Positions 1 through 6,013 of a stretch of 24,494 nt of DNA are shown one piece after another. The notes under the pieces are model-generated. The model had not been told where the DNA came from. It saw only the letters and a program-made list of their open reading frames with translations, and made no database searches. The DNA is from Lachnotalea sp. AF33-28 (lineage in GTDB: Bacteria > Bacillota > Clostridia > Lachnospirales > Lachnospiraceae). The first letter of the stretch is position 1. Every line of letters starts with the position of its first letter. Position numbers and translations under genes: made by a program. The stretch lies in NCBI RefSeq assembly GCF_003477885.1, contig NZ_QUEE01000027.1:1-24494 (forward strand). Direction: 5' to 3'.

Positions 1-1
1 T

Positions 2-85
2 GACCAAAAGATCCGGAAACGGATACTGGAAGATCTGGTAGAGAACTTGGTAAGAAGATGTAAAAAAGATGTTGATAATGTGTAG
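2..85 (+). CDS. C-terminal tail of an unknown gene (cut by window edge)
   Basis: A frame open from the window edge ends at a TAG at 83-85 and encodes 27 residues rich in Lys, Arg, Asp and Glu (it ends RRCKKDVDNV), which looks like the amphipathic end of a cytosolic protein. No family can be named from so little. The stop codon lies between the -35 and -10 boxes of the tRNA promoter, so the two genes are packed tightly. It could also be a chance open frame. Confidence 0.4.
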   Translation, partial: DQKIRKRILEDLVENLVRRCKKDVDNV

Positions 86-100
86 TTTTGAGGGTATAAT
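72..100 (+). promoter_or_regulatory. Promoter of tRNA-Asn
   Basis: TTGATA (72-77) and TATAAT (95-100) are separated by exactly 17 bp. The -10 is perfect and the -35 matches 5 of 6 consensus bases. The tRNA begins 19 bp after the -10 box, leaving room for a short 5' leader. The -35 overlaps the 3' end of the preceding reading frame. Confidence 0.85.
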
Positions 101-119
101 AAAAAAGAGAAAACGCCAT

Positions 120-192
120 TCCTCGATAGCTCAGTCGGTAGAGCACGCGGCTGTTAACCGCGCTGTCGTAGGTTCGAGTCCTACTCGGGGAG
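120..192 (+). tRNA. tRNA-Asn (anticodon GTT)
   Basis: A full 73-nt cloverleaf is visible. The acceptor stem pairs 120-126 with 185-191 (one T-G wobble). The D arm has GCTC/GAGC, the anticodon stem CGCGG/CCGCG carries the loop CTGTTAA with anticodon GTT at 153-155, and the T arm GTAGG/CCTAC holds the loop TTCGAGT. The discriminator is G192. The 3' CCA is not encoded, so it must be added after transcription. It has its own promoter and terminator, and decayed element DNA follows, which fits use of the tRNA as an integration site. Confidence 0.97.
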
Positions 193-195
193 CTT

Positions 196-229
196 AAAAG
201 ACCTATAGACATAAGTGCATAGGTCTTTT
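196..229 (+). terminator. Rho-independent terminator of tRNA-Asn
   Basis: AAAAGACCTAT (196-206) and ATAGGTCTTTT (219-229) form a perfect 11-bp stem with a 12-nt loop, three bases after the tRNA ends. The T-run is part of the stem, and A-runs on the other side could let it work in both directions. Confidence 0.85.
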
Positions 230-308
230 GCTTATCTAAAAAACAAAAAAACAAGTATAAGGTTGTGTTGCAAAACTGGTGAAAGAGATCACCGGCGATC
301 AGCACGGG

Positions 309-341
309 CCGTTTGTCTAACATCGGACAAGCGGTTTTTTT
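309..341 (+). terminator. Terminator-like hairpin upstream of the ParB remnant
   Basis: CCGTTTGTC (309-317) pairs with GGACAAGCGG (326-334 used) through nine base pairs, one a T-G wobble, and is followed by seven T (335-341). GCAC (302-305) and GTGC (342-345) could extend it around the T-run. No intact gene precedes it, so it probably came with the decayed element or attenuated transcription into the ParB-like gene. Confidence 0.55.
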
Positions 342-361
342 GTGCAAAAAAATAACGGTAA

Positions 362-600
362 TACAAAAGTGGTGGAAGCCTACCGGTCCTTGACGAAGGA
401 GGTGATACCTTTCAGGTTCGGATGGATGAAGAGATGATGGAAATGGCAGACAGTATACAGAAGTATAGTATTCTGATTCCCTGTCTGGTACGGCCGGAAA
501 GAGCGGGGGATATGAGATGGTGTCCTGTCATCGGAGAAAAAAGGCAGCTGCTTTAGCATGATTAGAAACAGTACTATGTATCCCAGGCTTACGGATATGC
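362..600 (+). pseudogene. Decayed ParB-like partition protein fragment
   Basis: The frame through ATG 422 reads ...FQVRMDEEMMEMADSIQKY, then SILIPCLVRPE, which is the start of a ParB/Spo0J-type nuclease-like domain (usual pattern: a DEEM..L..SI...G...P..VRP stretch). At about 508-511 the frame is lost. One base further on, the expected continuation reads YEMVSCHRRKKAAALA, matching the family's GGYE.VSGHRR motif with Gly changed to Cys. A TGA stop at 559-561 interrupts it, and LETVLCI follows. The fragment therefore has a frameshift, a nonsense codon and no remaining DNA-binding half. ParB-like genes of this kind are typical of plasmids and conjugative elements. The assignment rests on motif recognition by eye. 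Confidence 0.7.
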
Positions 601-712
601 AGAAACAGCTGTTAAAGGGCTGGGAACGTCTGCCACCGGAATAGAGAGAAAACCAGACGGTTTTTCTTGAAAGCTTGTGAGACAAAAAAATCATACGGAA
701 ATGTGAAAAGGA

Positions 713-750
713 GAATGCTGTGGATGATCCATCTACAGTGTTCTTTTTTT
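713..750 (+). terminator. Strong rho-independent terminator in element remnant
   Basis: GAATGCTGTGGATG (713-726) and CATCTACAGTGTTC (730-743) pair along all 14 positions with three G-T wobbles, leave a 3-nt loop and are followed by T7 (744-750). It lies in the decayed region between the ParB fragment and a small ORF, with no intact gene upstream, so it is probably an orphaned element terminator. Confidence 0.75.
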
Positions 751-840
751 CGATGGAGTAGAAACATAGTGGCGGAAAAGATAGGAGGATCGATGTTTTA
801 GAAAGCAGAATCAGAGGGAAGAGGAGAGGGAAAAAGAGAA

Positions 841-1020
841 ATGCAGGGAGAGAACCGGCCGGTAAAAGAGGGAAACGGCGATGCAGAGGAATGGCTGGAG
901 GTCATGGTGGATCGTCTGGTGGAATATTTTGTGGCGGAAGACAGCCAATATCTAAACCGTCTGGAAAGGGGACTCATCGGAAAGGAAAGTACTTTACTTA
1001 TATTTTTGATAAGGTTATAA
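841..1020 (+). CDS. Small 59-aa ORF, probable truncated element gene
   Basis: ATG 841 opens 59 codons ending in TAA at 1018-1020. A purine-rich GAGGAGAGGG stretch lies upstream but somewhat distant. The product is acidic and helical (it contains EEWLEVMVDRLVEYFVAEDS) up to about residue 49, then changes abruptly to a hydrophobic tail, STLLIFLIRL. That change coincides with the switch to AT-rich DNA near 985-995. The simplest reading is a gene of the decayed element cut at its 3' end and run on into unrelated DNA. No family is recognised, and it may not be expressed. Confidence 0.4.
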   Translation: MQGENRPVKEGNGDAEEWLEVMVDRLVEYFVAEDSQYLNRLERGLIGKESTLLIFLIRL

Positions 1021-1021
1021 T
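993..1021 (+). promoter_or_regulatory. Probable promoter of the lipoprotein gene
   Basis: TTTACT (993-998) and TATAAT (1016-1021) are 17 bp apart, with a perfect -10 and a 4-of-6 -35. The start codon of the lipoprotein lies 40 bp downstream behind GGAGG (1052-1056). Confidence 0.6.
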
Positions 1022-1061
1022 AATTAGAATCCCAATGTTTGGAAAATATGTGGAGGAATAG

Positions 1062-2432
1062 ATGAAAAGAGAAATAAGTATCTTACTGCTTATCCCCCTT
1101 TTATTATCAGGTTGCTATTCTGGAAGGATCAATACAACCAGTGAGGGAAACGATTTAGTGTGTGAAAGTCTTAGTATGGCTATTGAAAGAGAAACAATAA
1201 ATGAAAGTCAAATAATCCAAGAAACATCACAGTTAACGATGAATGGTGAAAAATTGAAAGGCGCAAATCAAGTTGAAGGAACTGATTTATACATTATGGA
1301 AGGGTTAGATGAAATTCCATTAAGTGAATTGGATGATACAGAAACTAAAACGGCAAATGCAAACTATAATGTGGCGGTTGCCAGCGGTAATTGGATTTTT
1401 TTCATATGTGCAGGTAATAGCATTTTTCGCATGCGGTCAGATGCTAACGTTGGTCAAATGATTCTTTATGATCAAATGTTACTGGGTACTAATTGGTATG
1501 GTCAAATAAGAGCATTGCAGGTGTATGGGGAGTATTTACTTTTTTTTCATGATAGTCTGGGATTATGCCGTATAAAAATGGATGGAACGGATTTTCGGAT
1601 TATATGGGAGAATGGATATCAGAAATACTGTGTATTAGAAGATGAAATATATTTTTTGAATAATAATTGTATTTATCAAATGAATCTTGATGGATCTGAT
1701 ATAAAAGAAATCGTCCCTATTCCAGATAATATGTCCCTAATTCATTTTGCGGTCAAAGATGATATGATTTATTATATAGGTACAGTAGAACCCAAAATGT
1801 CGGTCTTATGTAGTTTTTCAATATCTGAAACTGTTTCGAAAATATTATATCAATATAGGTCCCCTGGCATTGGTGATTCGGGTTTTCAGATAAAAGATGA
1901 TAAGATATATATTGTAAACAAGGGAATAGATATTTATAATATTAAAACTTCCAAGTTAATAGAAAATTATGTTATTGACAATGAATTAGAAATACATGGG
2001 ATTACCATACAAGATGATAAAATATATTATGTTGCGATAGGATTTGAAACAAAACAAAGTGGTTTATATGAAGTTGTAAACGGTAAAAATAAACTAATGT
2101 TGACATCCGAGAAAGCTGGATTTGCACTATCTGAGTCTTGGTTTTTGTGTGTTTCCGGAGGATATCTATATACGCAGAAAGAGGCAGACGGTATGGATCG
2201 AGGCATGGAATACAAACCAATCGTAAGAATTTCAACTCATGCAAAAAAAGGTACTTATAGGGTGGAACAATTCAATTTTGATCCATATAAATTAGAAACC
2301 AGTGGTATATTTGTTTTAGAAGAAGCGGTGGATAAGATCGGACTATATCGCAGCCTTTGTTCTTTGGCAAGATTACATGAAGCCGATGAATTGATTATTT
2401 TAGGAGAAAAATATCACGGTTTTCATCAATAA
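1062..2432 (+). CDS. Lipoprotein with DUF5050-like beta-propeller repeats
   Basis: This 456-aa protein starts with a lipoprotein signal, MKREISILLLIPLLLSGC, with the acylated Cys at residue 18. It should be anchored on the outer face of the membrane. From about residue 105 onward, repeated blocks combine aromatic/hydrophobic strands with MDGTD or LDGSD turns (CRIKMDGTDFRIIW, IYQMNLDGSDIKEI, and DDKIYYV-type strands). This resembles DUF5050/YWTD-like beta-propellers, which usually bind ligands or proteins; no catalytic motif is seen. The start is set by GGAGG at 1052-1056, five bases before ATG. The gene is monocistronic, with its own promoter and a long hairpin behind it. It is much more AT-rich than its neighbours, suggesting separate acquisition. 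The function is unknown. Confidence 0.85.
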   Translation: MKREISILLLIPLLLSGCYSGRINTTSEGNDLVCESLSMAIERETINESQIIQETSQLTMNGEKLKGANQVEGTDLYIMEGLDEIPLSELDDTETKTANANYNVAVASGNWIFFICAGNSIFRMRSDANVGQMILYDQMLLGTNWYGQIRALQVYGEYLLFFHDSLGLCRIKMDGTDFRIIWENGYQKYCVLEDEIYFLNNNCIYQMNLDGSDIKEIVPIPDNMSLIHFAVKDDMIYYIGTVEPKMSVLCSFSISETVSKILYQYRSPGIGDSGFQIKDDKIYIVNKGIDIYNIKTSKLIENYVIDNELEIHGITIQDDKIYYVAIGFETKQSGLYEVVNGKNKLMLTSEKAGFALSESWFLCVSGGYLYTQKEADGMDRGMEYKPIVRISTHAKKGTYRVEQFNFDPYKLETSGIFVLEEAVDKIGLYRSLCSLARLHEADELIILGEKYHGFHQ

Positions 2433-2472
2433 AACAACGTAAAAGAATATATATCAAGCAACAAAGCATTCG

Positions 2473-2544
2473 AAAATAGCATGAATCACTGATACGAATT
2501 TGAGCAGCTCAAATGATGTAATCAGTGGATATCATGCTATTTTT
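2473..2544 (+). terminator. Very long compound hairpin / terminator
   Basis: A nested inverted repeat spans about 70 bp. The outer stem is AAAATAGCATGA (2473-2484) with TCATGCTATTTT (2532-2543), the middle arms are ATCACTGAT with ATCAGTG, and the core is TTTGAG-CAG-CTCAAA. T2541-2544 complete a + strand terminator, and AAAA at 2473-2476 would serve the opposite strand. The length and nesting exceed a normal terminator, so a palindromic repeat or a small mobile-element remnant is also possible. Confidence 0.7.
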
Positions 2545-2611
2545 ATTTAGATTCAGATAGGGTGTTTTAGCTGCCTGAAACGCTCAGGGTTGAATGTAGT
2601 TTATAAAAAAA

Positions 2612-2659
2612 GATAATATTTTCTTCCTTTATAGACAATATTATCACCTTGTCTATAAA
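2612..2659. promoter_or_regulatory. Interlocked inverted repeats (operator candidate)
   Basis: Two inverted repeats are interleaved. GATAATATT (2612-2620) pairs with AATATTATC (2637-2645), and TTTATAGACAA (2628-2638) pairs with TTGTCTATAAA (2649-2659), a perfect 11-bp repeat with a 10-bp spacer and a 21-bp centre-to-centre distance (two helical turns). The right arm contains the -35 box of the transport operon promoter. Since both repeats lie upstream of that promoter's start point they should act as DNA sites, not as leader RNA. The likely ligand is the neighbouring AraC-type regulator or an unlinked repressor. Confidence 0.6.
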
Positions 2660-2677
2660 AATGAGACAGCTTATAAT
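2649..2677 (+). promoter_or_regulatory. Promoter of the sugar ABC / glycosidase operon
   Basis: TTGTCT (2649-2654) and TATAAT (2672-2677) are 17 bp apart, with a perfect -10 and a 4-of-6 -35, as expected for a regulated promoter. The first start codon is 45 bp downstream. The -35 is embedded in the right arm of an 11-bp inverted repeat. Confidence 0.75.
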
Positions 2678-2722
2678 TAAAGTACCAAGTTTGACAAATT
2701 CATATACTAAGGGAGGAAAACA

Positions 2723-4132
2723 ATGAAGAGAAAAAGATTAACAGCCATTTTGAGCAGTATACTTTTGGTTGTAATGCTTGTGTCTGGATGTTCGGAGACA
2801 AAAAATGCACCGACACAAGATGGCAGTACAGTAAGCCAGCCCCAAGGGAAGGTGGAGCTAAAGGCATGGATGAGAGGAAGCGGAAATGAGAGTACCGCTA
2901 CGATTGTTACTGATGAGTTCAATGAAAAGCAGAGCGATATTAAAGTAAATTATGAGGTGTACGGAGATAACTATACTGATGTGGTAAAACTGGCTTTTGC
3001 ATCCAATGAGATGCCGGATTATTTTTCTGTAGCTACAATTGGCGACTTAAAACAATATGTGGATGCAGGCTATCTTGCCCCTTTGGACGATTATATTTCA
3101 GATGAGTTTCGTGAAAAAATCAATCCTTCGGCTCTGGCACAGTATACATATGACGGTAAAGTATATGGGATTGCAGATAGTGCACGTTTTATTCGTCTCT
3201 ATTACAATCGGGATCTGTTCGAAAAGTCGGGACTGGATCCAAATCAACCGCCGAAGACATTAGAAGAAATGCTGACATTTGCAAAGCAGATAACTGAGGC
3301 TGGAAAAGGCGAATATTTTGGTTTCGGCCTACCTATTAAATCCGGCTCAACATGGGAAAGAAACATTGATAATATTGCGATCCTTTCAGGGCTGACCGGT
3401 CCGTGGGCATTTGATTATACAACGGGACGCTTTGATTTTGCAAAACAAACTCCGATTATCGAATACTTTCATGAACTGTACGCGTCAGGCAGTATAATGC
3501 CTGGTTCAGAATCTATGGACATTGAGATGGTACGTGCTAATTTTGCTACGGATAAGATTGCAATGTACTTTGACGGTAACTGGATGATAAATGGATACAA
3601 TAATGAAATTGAAGCTGCTAAAAATTTGAATTATGATACGGCACTGGTTCCTATTTTTGATGGACAAAAGCGCGCGAAGGATTATCTGACTATGGATAGC
3701 GGGCTGGCTGTGAGCATAAATTCAAAACATATTGCTGAGGCTGTCAAAGCAATTGAATACACAACATTAAATTTGTATGATGCATCCATGAATAAATATC
3801 CGGACAGGATTGCTCCAGCTTTTTCCCTTGTAGAGGAGGTAAATGTACGTATCAACAGTATGGACGAAGTAAAATCTACGAAGGGAATGTCGGGTATTAA
3901 AGACATGGAAAATCTTTCGTCCTTTCCGGTAGTCCCAAGCCAAAAAATCACTCTTGAGGGTGACAGCCGTGAGGTAGTATATCCAATTCTGGTTATTGAA
4001 GGCAAAGATATCGAAAAAGAACTGCAGAAATTGTCCGACAGCTATAATGCTGCGTTGGACAAAGCGATTGAGCAGGGAGTTCTGGATGAAAGCGATTTGA
4101 AGCCGGAAGGTTTTGATTATTATACTCGTTAG
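2723..4132 (+). CDS. Sugar ABC transporter solute-binding lipoprotein (CUT1)
   Basis: This 469-aa protein begins with a lipoprotein signal whose lipobox LVSGC puts the acylated Cys at residue 23, so it is tethered outside the membrane. The rest has the look of family 1 extracellular solute-binding proteins: an N-terminal lobe beginning VELKAWMRGSGNES, then FNEKQSDIKVNYEVY, a hinge-region YYNRDLFEKSGL motif (typical of sugar binders) and FDGNWMINGY late in the protein. It should capture an oligosaccharide and deliver it to the two permeases that follow. GGGAGG at 2711-2716, six bases before ATG, supports the start. A strong hairpin after the stop separates it from the permeases. The substrate cannot be read from sequence; the downstream GH105 suggests a uronic-acid-containing oligosaccharide. 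Confidence 0.93.
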   Translation: MKRKRLTAILSSILLVVMLVSGCSETKNAPTQDGSTVSQPQGKVELKAWMRGSGNESTATIVTDEFNEKQSDIKVNYEVYGDNYTDVVKLAFASNEMPDYFSVATIGDLKQYVDAGYLAPLDDYISDEFREKINPSALAQYTYDGKVYGIADSARFIRLYYNRDLFEKSGLDPNQPPKTLEEMLTFAKQITEAGKGEYFGFGLPIKSGSTWERNIDNIAILSGLTGPWAFDYTTGRFDFAKQTPIIEYFHELYASGSIMPGSESMDIEMVRANFATDKIAMYFDGNWMINGYNNEIEAAKNLNYDTALVPIFDGQKRAKDYLTMDSGLAVSINSKHIAEAVKAIEYTTLNLYDASMNKYPDRIAPAFSLVEEVNVRINSMDEVKSTKGMSGIKDMENLSSFPVVPSQKITLEGDSREVVYPILVIEGKDIEKELQKLSDSYNAALDKAIEQGVLDESDLKPEGFDYYTR

Positions 4133-4145
4133 GCTTTCTGTTATG

Positions 4146-4183
4146 GGCGGAATGCAATAATGTGAATCGCATTCCGCCTTTTT
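4146..4183 (+). terminator. Intra-operon terminator / stabilising hairpin
   Basis: GGCGGAATGC (4146-4155) and GCATTCCGCC (4169-4178) form a perfect 10-bp stem followed by T5. It sits between the binding-protein gene and the first permease gene, with no promoter-like sequence seen before the permease. Such hairpins commonly let most transcripts end after the binding protein and protect its mRNA end, giving more binding protein than permease. Confidence 0.8.
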
Positions 4184-4222
4184 AAAATCTGTATATAGAA
4201 ATTTAAGCAGGTGAGATAATAT

Positions 4223-5131
4223 ATGAGAACTACATATAAAAATAAAAAGCACCGGTTCGGCTGCAAAATTCAAATTGCTTTGATGCTTGCACCACTGCTT
4301 GCTTTGTTCTTGCTTTTCAATGTGTACCCATTACTGTGCTCTGTTTTTTACAGCTTCACAAAGTATAATGGAGTTGCAGTTCAGTCTTTTGTGGGTTTTG
4401 ATAACTATAAAAGGATGTTCCACGATACCTCATGGTGGAAGAGCGTTTGGAACACATTGCAATTTACGGTAATGGGTTATGTGGTACAAGTTCCGCTTTC
4501 TCTTTTAACAGCGGTATTGCTTAATGGTAAGATACGTGGAAGAAATTTCTTAAGAACTACATTTTTTCTGCCAAATGTAACAAGCACTGCAATTATCGGT
4601 ATTATTTTTTATTTTATGTTTGCGTCTTATAACGGCATTGTAAATGGCCTGCTGCAATCAGTTGGATTGATTGAAAGACCGATTGAGTGGCTGGCTAATG
4701 TAACTTTGGCGAAATGGGTTATTATTCTATTGAATACATGGGGGCAGTTTGGCTTTTTTATGGTGCTGTTCCTGGCGGCCATTCAGCGGATTCCGTTGGA
4801 ATTGTATGAAAGTGCGGTTATAGATGGTGCAAATACAAGGCAAAAATTTACTCGTATTACATTCCCTCTGTTGGGCTCAATGTTTCCTGTAATAACTATG
4901 ATGGTAATATTGAATGCGTTCCAGTTATTTGATTCTGTAAAGGTGATTACGAATGGAGGGCCCGGAAATGAAACTTCCGTTATGGCTTTACACATTTACA
5001 ATTACTTTTTCAGCACCTCGGGAGCACAACAGGGATATGCATCAGCATTGAGTGTAGGCGCCACGGTTATTACAGCTCTGGTTGGAGCTCTGTATCTGGG
5101 CCTGACTGGTAAAAAGTTTCATGATTCATAG
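4223..5131 (+). CDS. Sugar ABC transporter permease, MalF/UgpA type
   Basis: This 302-aa integral membrane protein has six predicted hydrophobic segments, the first at LMLAPLLALFLLFNVYPLL near residue 15. It carries the EAA loop that docks the ATPase (YESAVIDGANTRQKFTRITF followed by PLL, near residues 193-215), typical of CUT1 permeases. The length is normal for the family. AGGTGA at 4209-4214 supports ATG 4223. It should form a heterodimer with the next gene's product. No ATPase gene is in the operon; in Firmicutes CUT1 systems a shared MsmX/MsmK-type ATPase is normally supplied from elsewhere. Confidence 0.93.
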   Translation: MRTTYKNKKHRFGCKIQIALMLAPLLALFLLFNVYPLLCSVFYSFTKYNGVAVQSFVGFDNYKRMFHDTSWWKSVWNTLQFTVMGYVVQVPLSLLTAVLLNGKIRGRNFLRTTFFLPNVTSTAIIGIIFYFMFASYNGIVNGLLQSVGLIERPIEWLANVTLAKWVIILLNTWGQFGFFMVLFLAAIQRIPLELYESAVIDGANTRQKFTRITFPLLGSMFPVITMMVILNAFQLFDSVKVITNGGPGNETSVMALHIYNYFFSTSGAQQGYASALSVGATVITALVGALYLGLTGKKFHDS

Positions 5132-5144
5132 GAGTAGTTATATT

Positions 5145-5990
5145 ATGAAAATTTTAAAATACAAAATAAGTAAAATATTTATATATTTATTCTTGAGCCT
5201 GCTCCTCATTTTTACATTATTTCCGCTGGTGTATGCATTTTTTGGCTCCTTTAAGAGCAATCTTGAATTCTTAGCGGGAGGTTCTAATATATTCCCGGAA
5301 AAATGGAATATCGAGAACTATATTTTTGCATGGCGAGAGGCTAATTTTGCTCGGTATACGTTTAATAGTGTTTTTATTTCAGTGATGACAACTGTTTTAA
5401 CATTGATTATAGCTGGAATGGCATCCTATGTACTTGTCCATATCGCTGGAAAGATGAAGGGCTTTTTGATGGCTCTGATGGGTATGGTAATGTTTGTTCC
5501 CAATGCAGTTCTCATTTATCCAATATTTAAAATGTGTAAAATGCTGGGCTTAATGGGAAGTTTGTGGAGCATGGTGCTTACTCAGACGGCTTCTGTTCTT
5601 CCGTTCACGGTTATATTGGTTACTTCGTATATGTCCGGTGTCAGTAAGGAAATTGAAGAAGCTGCTGAAATAGACGGATGTGGTTTCTTTGGAATCTTCT
5701 TGCGTATTGTTATGCCTTTGAGTAAGCCAATCCTGGCTACATCTGCGTTATTTGCATTTAAAAATGCCTGGAATAGCTACTTGCTTCCGCTCGCACTTTC
5801 AATTTCCAAACCGGAACTTCGCCCTTTGACGGTAGGCGTTTTAGCGCTTAAAGATGTGGGAGAAGGCATATCATCATGGAATATTATGATAGCCGGCAGC
5901 GTGATATCTATTGTACCGATGGTCATTTTGTATATATTTATGAATCGATATTTCATCGAAGGAATGACTTCTGGTTCTGTGAAAGGTTAA
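5145..5990 (+). CDS. Sugar ABC transporter permease, MalG/UgpE type
   Basis: This 281-aa membrane protein has a first transmembrane segment rich in Leu/Phe (IYLFLSLLLIFTLFPLVYAF), five more hydrophobic segments, and the EAA loop EIEEAAEIDGCGFFGIFLRI followed by VMPLSKP. These are the marks of the second CUT1 permease. An in-frame ATG at 5121 overlaps the upstream gene. I prefer ATG 5145 because AGGAG at 5130-5134 lies ten bases before it and the resulting N-terminus has normal family length. The spacing to the first permease is 13 bp, so the two are co-transcribed. Confidence 0.92.
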   Translation: MKILKYKISKIFIYLFLSLLLIFTLFPLVYAFFGSFKSNLEFLAGGSNIFPEKWNIENYIFAWREANFARYTFNSVFISVMTTVLTLIIAGMASYVLVHIAGKMKGFLMALMGMVMFVPNAVLIYPIFKMCKMLGLMGSLWSMVLTQTASVLPFTVILVTSYMSGVSKEIEEAAEIDGCGFFGIFLRIVMPLSKPILATSALFAFKNAWNSYLLPLALSISKPELRPLTVGVLALKDVGEGISSWNIMIAGSVISIVPMVILYIFMNRYFIEGMTSGSVKG

Positions 5991-6013
5991 ATAAAAGATA
6001 GGAGATTCTTCAT

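Noticed and set aside
380..694. 104-codon open frame on the - strand
   Set aside because: It is antisense to the ParB-like remnant and the residue pattern is not protein-like; the + strand motifs explain the region better.
2574..2588. CCTGA-AACGC-TCAGG as a catabolite-control (cre) site
   Set aside because: The spacing of the TG...CG...CA elements does not fit the cre consensus; kept only as a minor symmetric element.
5121..5144. ATG 5121 as the start of the second permease
   Set aside because: The ribosome site AGGAG at 5130-5134 lies after it and serves ATG 5145.
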